The notes under the pieces were generated by a model. That model saw only the letters and a program-made list of their open reading frames with translations, had not been told where the DNA came from and ran no database searches. A stretch of DNA of 64,000 nt from Mycobacterium sp. URHD0025. Lineage in GTDB: Bacteria; Actinomycetota; Actinomycetes; Mycobacteriales; Mycobacteriaceae. Shown piece after piece: positions 25,243-33,426 of this stretch. How positions within the stretch are numbered: position 1 is the stretch's first letter; the number at the start of each line of letters is the position of its first letter. The translations under genes and the position numbers were made by a program. Where the stretch lies: the NCBI RefSeq assembly GCF_000426065.1, contig NZ_AUEQ01000007.1, positions 62,001 to 126,000 on the forward strand, given 5' to 3'.

Positions 25243-26249
25243 GCCAGGCTTGGGGATTGCACCGGCGCCGTGGCTGAGGTCAGCTGCGCCAGGGCTGCAG
25301 CGGCATCCAATGTGCGTGGCGCCTGGCCGCGCCGGGCGTGGTCGGCCGTCACCCGCTGGATGAGTTCGTTCACCGGTGCGTGACCGCCGTGCAGACGTGC
25401 CTGCAGCACGATTTCACCGTTGAACCAGTCGGTTTCGACATTGGTATGGCCCCGCGCGACGCTTTGCCACGTGGAGCCGTAGTAGTCGTCGCGGACCCTG
25501 CCCCGCAACACGTCTCCCCGGCGCCGGGCGTCGGCCTGTGCGGAGACGAAGGCGATGCCCGCCGCGGTCAGCACCTCCTCGGCCTCCGCGCGAGCCCGGG
25601 CGACGAGTTCGTCGGCGTCGGGTCCGGGACGGTAGGTGGCCGTCACCCCGTTGGCGAGGTTCGCGATGAGCTTGCGGTGCTTCCACGCCATGATGTCGTC
25701 GCGGACCTCGGAGTGGAAGTGCGCCACCTGCAAGGTCGCGGACACGCGCTCGGCGAGGTCGTCGTGCCCGCCCGGGTACCGCCCGACATCGAGGATGCCC
25801 GCCACCGGGTAGGTCTGCTGAACAACCACGCCGGGATCGAGGTGCGCGGCAGAGAGCATCACGTTGACCGCGTAGACATCGGCGAACCTGCGCAATACTG
25901 CGGCCTCGTTGGCCACCCCGTTCTGTGCGACGAACACCGGGGTGTCCGCCGGTGCATGTGCCGTGAGATCGGCGAGGGCGGCCGCAGTCTGGTGACTCTT
26001 GACCGCCAGCACGACGATGGGCCGGGCCCTCCAGTTGATGTCGCGCGCGTCGGAGGAGGCCGGTAACCGCACCGTATCGGCACTCTGCTGGGTGAGCAGG
26101 GTGAGACCCTCGGTCCGGATCACCCGAAGGTGTTCGCCGCGTGCCACGACGCCCACGTCGTATCCGGCCAGTCGCAGCCGGGCGGCGATGACACCACCGA
26201 CGGCGCCGGCCCCGTAGACGACGATCGGACGCGCGGAAGGTGATGTCAC
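25239..26249 (-). CDS. ketopantoate reductase (PanE/ApbA)-like protein
   Basis: The 336-residue protein has an N-terminal NADP-binding YGAGAVGGVIAARLRLAG, QNGVANEAAVLRRF, and a C-terminal ApbA domain with WKHRKLIANLANGV (Lys of the active site) and NGEIV near the end (EIVLQARLHGGHAPVNELI, matching the family's conserved E...G...A.N). Classic PanE makes pantoate, but mycobacteria usually have another panE-type gene, so this copy more likely reduces a 2-oxoacid linked to the operon. It overlaps the SsuD-like gene by four bases (ATGA), so it is co-translated with three oxygenase genes. Confidence 0.82.
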   Translation of the reverse strand: MTSPSARPIVVYGAGAVGGVIAARLRLAGYDVGVVARGEHLRVIRTEGLTLLTQQSADTVRLPASSDARDINWRARPIVVLAVKSHQTAAALADLTAHAPADTPVFVAQNGVANEAAVLRRFADVYAVNVMLSAAHLDPGVVVQQTYPVAGILDVGRYPGGHDDLAERVSATLQVAHFHSEVRDDIMAWKHRKLIANLANGVTATYRPGPDADELVARARAEAEEVLTAAGIAFVSAQADARRRGDVLRGRVRDDYYGSTWQSVARGHTNVETDWFNGEIVLQARLHGGHAPVNELIQRVTADHARRGQAPRTLDAAAALAQLTSATAPVQSPSLA

Positions 26250-27331
26250 CGAGCACCCACCGGTTGGCCAAGCAGTGGGAGAAGCTGGTCGCCGACCCGG
26301 GCGACCTCGGTCTGGTACGGCGTATCGGACAACACGAAATGGGTGACACCGAGATCCGCATAGCGTTGCAGGGCAGCACCGACTTCGGCCGCCGACCCGA
26401 CGAGCCAGGTGGTTCCGGCCCCACCACCGCCGTAGCGGCCCGGAGTGGTGTAGAGACAGGAATCCAGTACCTCACCGCGTTCGGCCAGATCCAGTAGGCG
26501 TTGCTGCCCCACGGCGGCACCCTGCTTGCGTCCGTGCAGATCGGGCTTCCCGTCGATCGCGGCGATCTTCGCCTCGGCGTCGCGCCAGGCCTCCTCCGAG
26601 GTGTCACGAACCAAAGTGGTCACCCGCAAACCGAATTCGAGCGGTGCGTGTTCGCGGCCCACGGCTACGGACAACGTGCGCAGCCGGTCGATGCGCTCGG
26701 CAATCCCGTCGAGCGGCTCGCCCCAGAACAGTTGTACATCGGCTTCCGCCGCCGCGACCCGCTCGGCTGCCGCAGAGGCCCCGCCGAAATACAGCCGTGG
26801 ATGGCGGCCCTGCTCGGAGCCGAACGGCCGCGGTGCGACGGTCGAATGCTCGACCTGGAAGAATTCGCCGCGGTGGGTGACATCTTCCTCGCGCCACAGC
26901 CGGCGCACCACCTGTAAGAACTCCAGTGTGCGGTCGTAGCGCCGGGACTTGTCGAACTCGCCGTCACCGTAGGCTGCGAGATCATCGGTGCCGCTGACGA
27001 TGTTGACGAACAGCCGGCCCTTGCTTAGTTGATCGAGGGTGGCTGCGGCACTGGCGAAATGAGCGGGGTGCCAGTATCCAGGCCGGATCGCGACCAGCGG
27101 AGTGAATGTCGTCGTGCGGGCCGCGACGGCGGTGGCGACGGTGAAGGTGTCAGGCCGTCCCCACCCGGTGCCGATCAGCGCGCCGCCCCAGCCGTGCTGC
27201 TCGGCCCGCTGGGCCAGATTCACCGAGTAGTCCAGCGTGCCCCAACCATGCACCGTGTCGTCGCCGCGATGGCCCGGCTCGACGGTGTTGGGGATATACC
27301 AGAGGAACTGGCGGTTTACGGCCGCCGTCAT
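26246..27331 (-). CDS. alkanesulfonate monooxygenase-like (SsuD-type) FMNH2-dependent enzyme
   Basis: The 361-residue luciferase-like protein shows SsuD features: QFLWYIPNTVEPGHRG near the N-terminus, ALIGTGWGRPDTFTVATAVA, IRPGYWHPAHFASAAATLDQLSKGRLFVNIVSG, and LYFGGASAAAERVAA. SsuD cleaves C-S bonds of alkanesulfonates to aldehyde and sulfite with FMNH2 and O2. It is the closest thing to SsuD in the window, yet is not beside any of the three SsuABC sets. Start ATG overlaps the stop of the FAD monooxygenase gene; upstream extension discarded. Confidence 0.84.
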   Translation of the reverse strand: MTAAVNRQFLWYIPNTVEPGHRGDDTVHGWGTLDYSVNLAQRAEQHGWGGALIGTGWGRPDTFTVATAVAARTTTFTPLVAIRPGYWHPAHFASAAATLDQLSKGRLFVNIVSGTDDLAAYGDGEFDKSRRYDRTLEFLQVVRRLWREEDVTHRGEFFQVEHSTVAPRPFGSEQGRHPRLYFGGASAAAERVAAAEADVQLFWGEPLDGIAERIDRLRTLSVAVGREHAPLEFGLRVTTLVRDTSEEAWRDAEAKIAAIDGKPDLHGRKQGAAVGQQRLLDLAERGEVLDSCLYTTPGRYGGGGAGTTWLVGSAAEVGAALQRYADLGVTHFVLSDTPYQTEVARVGDQLLPLLGQPVGAR

Positions 27332-28683
27332 GACGTGGCTCCCGCGGTGACCTGCAGGGTGCGGTCGAGATCGGCCAGGACCAGGTCCCGGGTGATCGCC
27401 TGAACCAACCTGGGAATGCCGGTCCGCAGGCTCGGGATGTCGCCGACCGGGAGGCCGAAGCTCACGTTGGCGCCGATGCTGAACACGTGGATATCTGCCA
27501 GCCACGGTGCCGTGCCGCGCTGTTTCTCGGTGAACTCATACCCGTGTCCCAGATACGGTGCGACGCCGAGGATGTCGTTCTCCTGGTCGGTTGGTGGCGC
27601 GTACACGTCCTTCCAGCGGGCGACATACGGCGCGATCGTGGCGAGTTCGGGCCGGGTGTACGGATCTTGCTGGTATCCGGTGCCGGCGACCACGTAGTCG
27701 AACGTGCGCGTACCGTCGGCGGCGTCGACCCGTACCCGTCCGGCGTGCTCGGTCACCGACGACCACGGCGCCGACACATGCAGGTGGTAGTTGAGGAAAG
27801 CGGCCGCGCGGGCAACCGAATCTTCGGGGACATTGGCGCCGTTGGCGGCGGCTTGCCAGCGCTGCTGCCATCGGTCGGCATCTGGCAACAGGTGGAACAC
27901 GTCCTGCACCAGGGGATTGGGACGGTTCGCGGGATTGGCGACGACCACGGCGGGTCGGCGTGTGTAGACATGCACGTCCGCGGCACCGGCCTCCAGCGCG
28001 GTCGCCGCCGCGTCGTAGGCCGAGGCCGCCGCACCCAGCACTGCGACCGATTTGCCGTGCAGCGAGGCGAAATCGATGGCATCGGCGGTATGTGCCGACA
28101 ACGATCCGGGCAGGTCGCGTAGTTCGGCGGGAATGTTCGGGCCACCCGTCCCCGAGACGCCACCGGCCAGAACCACTTTCCGGGCATCTTCGGTCCAGCG
28201 CCTGCCGTCCTGTTCGAGCGTGAGGCGCAAGGCTGCCCCGGCCGGCTCGATGTCGGTGACCCGGACTCCGCGCCGGACGTCTACACCGACCTGCCGACGG
28301 AACCAACTCAGGTATTCGGCCCAGTCGGCAGTCGAGATCCGCCCGATGGCGTCGAAAGCCGCTGTGCCGTTGCGGTGTTCGAACCAGGCACGGAATGTCA
28401 ACGCCGGATTGCCGAGCTCGGGGCCCGAGATGGTCTTGGCCGTGCGCAGGGTACGCATCCGGGCACGGGACTGCCAGGCCAAGTCGGATTCGTCGCGTGC
28501 CGCATCGATCACGGTCACCTTCTCGACACCGGCGCGCAGCAGGGCGTGTGCTGTCGTCAGACCGCTCTGCCCGCCGCCGATGACCGCGACGTCGTGGTGG
28601 ATGTCGTCACGGGCCGCGATCCAGTTGTGGCCGTCGAGGCCGAGCAACCGCAAGGACTCCCGGGCGTCGAACTCTGCGGTCAT
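27328..28683 (-). CDS. FAD-dependent monooxygenase (flavin-containing/BVMO-like)
   Basis: The 451-residue protein has two dinucleotide-binding motifs, AVIGGGQSGL near residue 33 and AVLGAAASAYDAA near 212, with a GTGYQ near 336: the layout of flavin-containing monooxygenases and Baeyer-Villiger-like enzymes. A canonical FxGxxxHxxxW fingerprint is not evident between them, so the exact class is open; it could be an N- or S-oxygenase using NADPH. It overlaps both neighbours by four bases within an operon of NtaA-like, SsuD-like and PanE-like genes, so S-oxidation of the same compound is plausible. Confidence 0.8.
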   Translation of the reverse strand: MTAEFDARESLRLLGLDGHNWIAARDDIHHDVAVIGGGQSGLTTAHALLRAGVEKVTVIDAARDESDLAWQSRARMRTLRTAKTISGPELGNPALTFRAWFEHRNGTAAFDAIGRISTADWAEYLSWFRRQVGVDVRRGVRVTDIEPAGAALRLTLEQDGRRWTEDARKVVLAGGVSGTGGPNIPAELRDLPGSLSAHTADAIDFASLHGKSVAVLGAAASAYDAAATALEAGAADVHVYTRRPAVVVANPANRPNPLVQDVFHLLPDADRWQQRWQAAANGANVPEDSVARAAAFLNYHLHVSAPWSSVTEHAGRVRVDAADGTRTFDYVVAGTGYQQDPYTRPELATIAPYVARWKDVYAPPTDQENDILGVAPYLGHGYEFTEKQRGTAPWLADIHVFSIGANVSFGLPVGDIPSLRTGIPRLVQAITRDLVLADLDRTLQVTAGATS

Positions 28684-30020
28684 CGGGCCACCGCCTCGGC
28701 GAGCAGGTTCGAATTGGCGGGCCGCGCCAGGCCATAGTGACCACGCAACGTCGACGCTGTGTATTCGGTGCGGAACAGGCCGCGGGTTCGAAGAATCGGC
28801 ACCACGTGGTCGACGAACAGCTCCAGCCCGGACGGCAGGGTGGCCGGCATGATGTTGAACCCGTCGGCCGCGCCGCGGCGGAACCAGGTCTCGATGGTGT
28901 CCGCCACCTGCTCGGGCGTGCCGGTGAAGGTGCGGTGGCCACGGCCACCGCCGAGGCGCCCGATGAGCTGCCGCACCGTGAGCCGTTCGCGCCGGGCCAG
29001 TTCGACGGTCAATGTGTAGCGGCTCTTGGCCCCCTCGATCGCGTCCTCGGGCAGCAGGTCGGCCGGCAGTTGTTTGTCCAGGTCGAGTTCTTCGACCGGA
29101 ATCCGCAACGTGTTGGCGAGTTGACGGTGCGCGTACTCGGGCACGATCGCCTCATCGAGCTCACGATCCTTTGCCGCGGCCTCGGCCTCGGTGCTGCCGA
29201 TGACCGGCACGATGCCCGGCAGGATCTTGATGGTGTCGGGGTCGCGGCCGGCCGCGACCGCCCGGGCCTTCAGGTCGCCGTAGAAGCTCAGCCCTTCCTC
29301 GAGCGTCTGCTGCGCGGTGAACACCGCCTCGGCGTATTTGGCGGCCAGTCGCTTGCCGTCTTCGGATGAGCCGGCCTGCACCAGTAGGGGATAGCCCTGG
29401 GGGGAGCGGGGAATGTTCAGTGCGCCCTCGACCGAGAAGTGCTCGCCGTGATGGGCGGGCGGGTGGATCTTGGATTGGTCGCCCCACACACCTGCTGATT
29501 TGTCAGCCAGAATGACATCGTCTTCCCAACTGTCCCAGAGCTTTTGCGCGACCTGAACGAACTCGTCGGCACGTGCGTACCGGGTAGCGTGATCGGGGAG
29601 CTCCGGCAAGCCGAAATTGCGGGCCGCTTCGACGGTGGCGCTGGTGACGATGTTCCACCCGGCGCGGCCTCCGCTGACGTGATCGAGGGAGGCAAACCGG
29701 CGAGCGAGATTGTAGGGCGAGTTGTATGACGTCGAGGCCGTCGCGATGAGCCCGATCCGTTCGGTCACCCCGGCCAGGACCGTCAACAAGGTCAGCGGTT
29801 CGAGCACGCCCAGCGGGCGCCGTCCGACATCACCGTTGAGTTGTGGTCCGTCGGCCAGAAACAGCGAATCGAAGGTGCCGCGTTCGGCGACCCTGGCCGC
29901 GTTGACGTAGTGCGCCACACTGGTCGCCGCGAACGGATCGCTCTCGGGCAGTCGCCACGACGCTTCGTGGTGCCCGGTGCTCATCAGGAACGCGTTCAGG
30001 TGCAGCTGACGTTCGCCCAC
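28680..30020 (-). CDS. FMN-dependent monooxygenase, NtaA/DszA family
   Basis: The 446-residue luciferase-like protein has complete family signatures: LFLADGPQL, SPYNLARRFASLDHVSGGRAGWNIVTS, GALNIPRSPQGYPLLVQAGSSEDG, and GTPEQVADTIETWF...DGFNIMPATLPSGLELFVDHVVPIL. The GTG start is backed by GTAGGAGG nine bases upstream. First gene of the operon ending with the PanE-like protein. A TAAAG-GTAGC element lies 92 bases before it, between it and the lysR gene. Substrate probably an organosulfur compound, by context. Confidence 0.87.
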   Translation of the reverse strand: MGERQLHLNAFLMSTGHHEASWRLPESDPFAATSVAHYVNAARVAERGTFDSLFLADGPQLNGDVGRRPLGVLEPLTLLTVLAGVTERIGLIATASTSYNSPYNLARRFASLDHVSGGRAGWNIVTSATVEAARNFGLPELPDHATRYARADEFVQVAQKLWDSWEDDVILADKSAGVWGDQSKIHPPAHHGEHFSVEGALNIPRSPQGYPLLVQAGSSEDGKRLAAKYAEAVFTAQQTLEEGLSFYGDLKARAVAAGRDPDTIKILPGIVPVIGSTEAEAAAKDRELDEAIVPEYAHRQLANTLRIPVEELDLDKQLPADLLPEDAIEGAKSRYTLTVELARRERLTVRQLIGRLGGGRGHRTFTGTPEQVADTIETWFRRGAADGFNIMPATLPSGLELFVDHVVPILRTRGLFRTEYTASTLRGHYGLARPANSNLLAEAVAR

Positions 30021-30111
30021 GAAAACGGACCTCCTACATAGGAATTCGAGTCGACCAGAAGATGATCACTCGAACGCTATCCACCGATCGCAAAGAAAAC
30101 AGCGAACTTTC

Positions 30112-30128
30112 GCTACGGGAACCCTTTA
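30112..30128 (-). promoter_or_regulatory. candidate sulfur-regulon element (12-base spacing)
   Basis: On the minus strand TAAAGGGTTCCCGTAGC. The 11-mer GTTCCCGTAGC is identical to that at 2367-2377, and the 17-base arrangement matches 25226-25242. It sits in the 128-base space after the lysR gene and before the NtaA-like gene. Confidence 0.5.
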
Positions 30129-30148
30129 GCGCCACGGAGCCGATCGGC

Positions 30149-31081
30149 TCAGGACGCGACGCTGAGCGCCTCGGTGGGTTTGTCGGGCAAGGCATCGGCC
30201 GCGATGGCACGCAACGTGCGCAGCATGAGGGCGATATTCGGATCGCGATGACGTCCGGCCCGGACCACCGCGCTGATGGTTCGTCCACCGAGTTGTAGAC
30301 CGGGCACGATCAAGCCCTCAAGTTTGGCCGGGACGGAGAGGCGCGGCACGATCGCCGAGGCGATCTCGGTGGCGGCCAGATCGCAGATGTTCTGCGCGCC
30401 GATGAGGCGGTGTTTGATCTGCGGTGTGAAACCCGCGCTTTCACCGGCGCGCATGACAGCGATCCCGAGTCCGGAGTTCTGCGGTCCCGTCACCCACGGA
30501 CCGTCGGCCAGTGCCCCCAGCCCGTGTTTGCGGATTCTCAAGTGCGAGTGCGTCGGTGCCAGTAGCACCAGCGGCTCGAACAGCAGCGGTGTGGCACTCA
30601 GACCGCTCGGCGCGTCCTCCCCGACGAAGTCGTACTGGCAGGTGATGGCGATGTCCACTTCACCCTGGCGTAGCAGCCGTAAAGCCGCGGTGCTGGTCTC
30701 CTGTTGCACCTGCACTCGCAGATTGGGCTCTTCGAGGCTCAGCCGATGCATCATGGGGGCGGCCAGTGTCGGAATCCCCATGTTGAATGCCGCGATGGCG
30801 ACCTGGCCGGCGACATGGTCTCTGGTCTCGGCCACCGCGCTCATGGCTTCGTCGACCGCGACCAGCACCCGGCGCACGTGCTCGGCGAGCACCTGGCCGC
30901 TGCGGGTGAGCCCCAGGGTCCGGCCGTCACGCCGGAAAAGTACCGCGCCGGCCTCTTCTTCGAGCACGCGAAGCTGTTGGGACACTGCGGAACTGGTGAT
31001 GCTTCGACGTTCGGCGACAGCAGTGACCGAACCCAGGTCGGCCAGGTCGGACAACAACATCATGCGACGCAGATCCAGCAT
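30149..31081 (-). CDS. LysR-family transcriptional regulator
   Basis: The 310-residue regulator has an N-terminal winged helix-turn-helix (residues 1-60: LSDLADLGSVTAVAERRSITSSAVSQQLRVLEEEAGAVLFRRDGRTLGLTRSG) and a C-terminal effector domain (GQVAIAAFNMGIPTLAAP...). It is the only DNA-binding regulator seen in the sulfur region. LysR relatives such as CysB and Cbl control sulfonate use in other bacteria; that it controls the operons bearing the shared element is inference. It is encoded just upstream of and co-directional with the NtaA/FAD/SsuD/PanE operon. Confidence 0.88.
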   Translation of the reverse strand: MLDLRRMMLLSDLADLGSVTAVAERRSITSSAVSQQLRVLEEEAGAVLFRRDGRTLGLTRSGQVLAEHVRRVLVAVDEAMSAVAETRDHVAGQVAIAAFNMGIPTLAAPMMHRLSLEEPNLRVQVQQETSTAALRLLRQGEVDIAITCQYDFVGEDAPSGLSATPLLFEPLVLLAPTHSHLRIRKHGLGALADGPWVTGPQNSGLGIAVMRAGESAGFTPQIKHRLIGAQNICDLAATEIASAIVPRLSVPAKLEGLIVPGLQLGGRTISAVVRAGRHRDPNIALMLRTLRAIAADALPDKPTEALSVAS

Positions 31082-31287
31082 CAGACCATCCCTACCTCGG
31101 AGTGGACGGCGGGCTGAGAAATAACAGACATGTGGACCTCATCAGCTTGGGGCGCGAGATGTGCGGCAGAACTGGTACGCGGCAGGACTTCAGCGACAAC
31201 AGTTCGCGCGACAACCAGGCATGAGGTCGATGTGGCGCCGAGCGGTGAGATCCGTCGAGTTCACATCCAGATCTTGACAGACCTCGA

Positions 31288-31318
31288 CCGGTGGGCGCAG
31301 AACGGTTGCGCCCACCGG
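31288..31318 (-). terminator. hairpin downstream of aldo/keto reductase
   Basis: Perfect 12-base inverted repeat, CCGGTGGGCGCA and its complement, with a seven-base loop. It lies 27 bases past the stop of the minus-strand AKR gene and on the 5' side of lysR, in a 264-base gene-free stretch. No U-run follows, as is usual in mycobacteria; a terminator is the simplest reading. Confidence 0.6.
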
Positions 31319-31345
31319 CGGTGGTCCCGGCCTTGTGAGCTGCGA

Positions 31346-32287
31346 CTATGTCGAGATCTCCGCAGGAATCACGGCGGATGTAATTCCCGCGTCATCGAGG
31401 CGGCGCCGTGCCTCGGCGTACACATCGTCAGGCAGTGGGCCGCGCCGCGCGGCCTCGGCGTTGGCGCGGACATGCTCGGGGTTCGCAGTGCCGGCGATGA
31501 TGGTGCTGACCCCGGGCGTGGAGATCGCATACCGCAACAGGAAACCCTGCTGGGTCTCACCGTCGCGCAGTTCGTCAAGGCCGGTGTCGTCCCACACGAC
31601 CGGGCGGCCGTCGGCTGTAGCCTTCTCGCGCTTGCCGGCCTGGGCCACGCCGCCCCGAACGATGATGCCGAAGCCGAGCCGGCCGGCGAGCTCGATGCGA
31701 CTCTCGAGGTCGCGTTCGAGGGCGGAGAACGGCACTTGAAACGCCGAGAATTCGTTGATCCGCAGGTGATCGTCGATCTCGGGCAGAGTCGAGGAGACAC
31801 CGAAAGCCAGGATCTTGCCCTCGTCGCGCAGCGCCGCCAAGGTCTCCACCGCACCGTCGCGACGCAGTACCTCCAGCGACGGGCTGATGTGCAGCTGAAC
31901 CAGATCCAGGCGGTCGGTGCGCAGCCGCCGCAGGCTCTGCTCCACACCGGCGCGGATGTTCGCCGCGGAATAGTCGTGCGGCAGCGGCCCGGGCGGCGCG
32001 TCAGGATGGAAACCCAAGGGGCAGCCTGCCTTCGACGCGAGAACGTATTCATCGCGTCGTGAACCGATGTGCGCACCGATCCGTTCTTCACTCAGCGCGT
32101 AATCGACAGAGGTGTCGATGAATGTGATGCCCTCGTCGAGCACCGTGTTCAGCACCTCGGCGGCCACCGATTCCTCCAGCGGACGCGGGTTGCGGTGCGG
32201 AGTGCCGCGCAATTCCATCGCACCGAATCCCAGAACGGTCACCTCCGGACCGTCCTCGCCGAGCCGGCGTCGCTGCAGATCGCTCAC
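31346..32287 (-). CDS. aldo/keto reductase
   Basis: The 313-residue AKR has catalytic Asp58, Tyr63 (IDTSVDYA), Lys86 (ASKAG) and His133 (QLHIS). GTG start fixed by GAAGGAG eight bases upstream. It is divergent from the TauD-like operon, with about 200 bases between them and the TTAAG element at 32382. It is likely to reduce an aldehyde product of C-S cleavage, by context only. Followed by a strong hairpin. Confidence 0.85.
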   Translation of the reverse strand: MSDLQRRRLGEDGPEVTVLGFGAMELRGTPHRNPRPLEESVAAEVLNTVLDEGITFIDTSVDYALSEERIGAHIGSRRDEYVLASKAGCPLGFHPDAPPGPLPHDYSAANIRAGVEQSLRRLRTDRLDLVQLHISPSLEVLRRDGAVETLAALRDEGKILAFGVSSTLPEIDDHLRINEFSAFQVPFSALERDLESRIELAGRLGFGIIVRGGVAQAGKREKATADGRPVVWDDTGLDELRDGETQQGFLLRYAISTPGVSTIIAGTANPEHVRANAEAARRGPLPDDVYAEARRRLDDAGITSAVIPAEIST

Positions 32288-32381
32288 GGGTACTCCTTCG
32301 AAGTCTTCAGTTGCGGGCTTGCATCGTCGATGGTGACCGGCGACGGTGACCGAGATCAATGACGGGCAGCTACGTAGGGAC

Positions 32382-32409
32382 TTAAGCGGCACTGAATTGT
32401 TCCGGTAGC
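32382..32409 (+). promoter_or_regulatory. candidate sulfur-regulon element (23-base spacing)
   Basis: TTAAG at 32382-32386 and GTTCCGGTAGC at 32399-32409, with the same half-site spacing as at 2350-2377. The first part, TTAAGCGGCACTGAA, also matches an arm of the 41.6 kb palindrome (TTAAGCCGAACTGAA). It is 77 bases before the ATG of the TauD-like gene and may serve the divergent AKR too. Confidence 0.5.
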
Positions 32410-32486
32410 AAGAGAGTGTTGTTTGCGCCCACCGCTGAACCGACGCTGACCACTGCGTGCAAAAAATCTACCCAGGGGAGTCAGCC

Positions 32487-33419
32487 ATGACCGAACTCAT
32501 CGAACGGACCGGCACCGGTCTGGACGTCGTGCCACAAGCCGGTTACATCGGTGCCGAGATCCGCGGAGTCGACCTGCGTAACACGCTGGAGCCCAGCGTG
32601 ATCGAGGAGATCCGCACCGCGCTGCACACCTACAAGGTGGTCTTCTTCCGCGATCAGCAGATCGGCCACGCCGAGCAGATCGCATTCGCCCGGCAGTTCG
32701 GCAAGGTGACCCCGGCTCACCCGCACGAGGAGGAGCCGCCGGAGGGTTTCCCCGAGATCCTTCCGATCGACAGCCGCCGCTACGAGCGTCAGCTAGGCCG
32801 TAAGCGCACGTCCTACGACAGCAGCTGGCACACCGATGTGACCGCACTGGTGAATCCGCCGGCCGCGTCGATTCTGCGGGCCCACATCCTGCCCCCGTAC
32901 GGAGGTGACACCGCATGGACCAACCTTGTCGCGGCGTACGAGAACCTGCCCAAGGAGCTTCGCGACTTCGCCGACAAACTCGACATCAAGCACCAGTTCA
33001 ACACCAAGGCAGTCGAGGGCAGCCAACGCGATCGCAAGGTGCGCGAAGCGAACCTGGTGTCCTACCACCCGGCCGTCCGGGTGCATCCCGTCACAGGCGA
33101 GCGGGCACTGTTCGTGAGCCCTGGCTTCACCCGGGGTGCGCGGAAGATCCGGGGTTACACGCCGGCGCAGAGCGAGGCGATCCTCAAACTGCTGTGGGAC
33201 GAGGCCACCCGCACCGAGTACACCGTCCGGTTCCGCTGGGCCCCGGGCAGCATCGCGTTCTGGGACAACCGGGCGACCGCACACCTGGCAATTCCCGACG
33301 CCGGGCACCTCGACTACGACCGGGTGCTCTACCGCGTCACCCTCGAAGGCGACATCCCCAAGGGTGTCGACGGCCGCGAGTCCGAATCGGTCTCCGGTAA
33401 CCCGTTCTACGGAAAGTGA
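32487..33419 (+). CDS. TauD/TfdA-family 2-oxoglutarate-dependent dioxygenase
   Basis: The 310-residue non-haem iron enzyme has the Fe(II) triad His115, Asp117 (SWHTD) and His266 (NRATAHLA), and arginines at 279 and 283 (DRVLYRVTL) for 2-oxoglutarate/substrate carboxylates or sulfonate. TauD oxidises taurine to sulfite and aminoacetaldehyde; relatives cleave alkyl sulfates. With nearby AKRs, a sulfonate or sulfate-ester dioxygenase yielding an aldehyde is likely, though the substrate is not known. ATG start has AGGGGAG; an earlier in-frame ATG-like start lacks it. First gene of a three-gene operon. Confidence 0.87.
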   Translation: MTELIERTGTGLDVVPQAGYIGAEIRGVDLRNTLEPSVIEEIRTALHTYKVVFFRDQQIGHAEQIAFARQFGKVTPAHPHEEEPPEGFPEILPIDSRRYERQLGRKRTSYDSSWHTDVTALVNPPAASILRAHILPPYGGDTAWTNLVAAYENLPKELRDFADKLDIKHQFNTKAVEGSQRDRKVREANLVSYHPAVRVHPVTGERALFVSPGFTRGARKIRGYTPAQSEAILKLLWDEATRTEYTVRFRWAPGSIAFWDNRATAHLAIPDAGHLDYDRVLYRVTLEGDIPKGVDGRESESVSGNPFYGK

Positions 33420-33426
33420 CCCTTTC

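Noticed and set aside
31082..31345. Possible small gene or RNA between lysR and the AKR
   Set aside because: Only a 12-bp hairpin is clear; no start with Shine-Dalgarno and no conserved peptide, so I list just the terminator.
31130..32062. 310-residue plus-strand frame opposite the aldo/keto reductase
   Set aside because: Overlaps a gene with full catalytic tetrad on the other strand; translation has no recognisable domain and begins in a gene-free stretch holding a hairpin.
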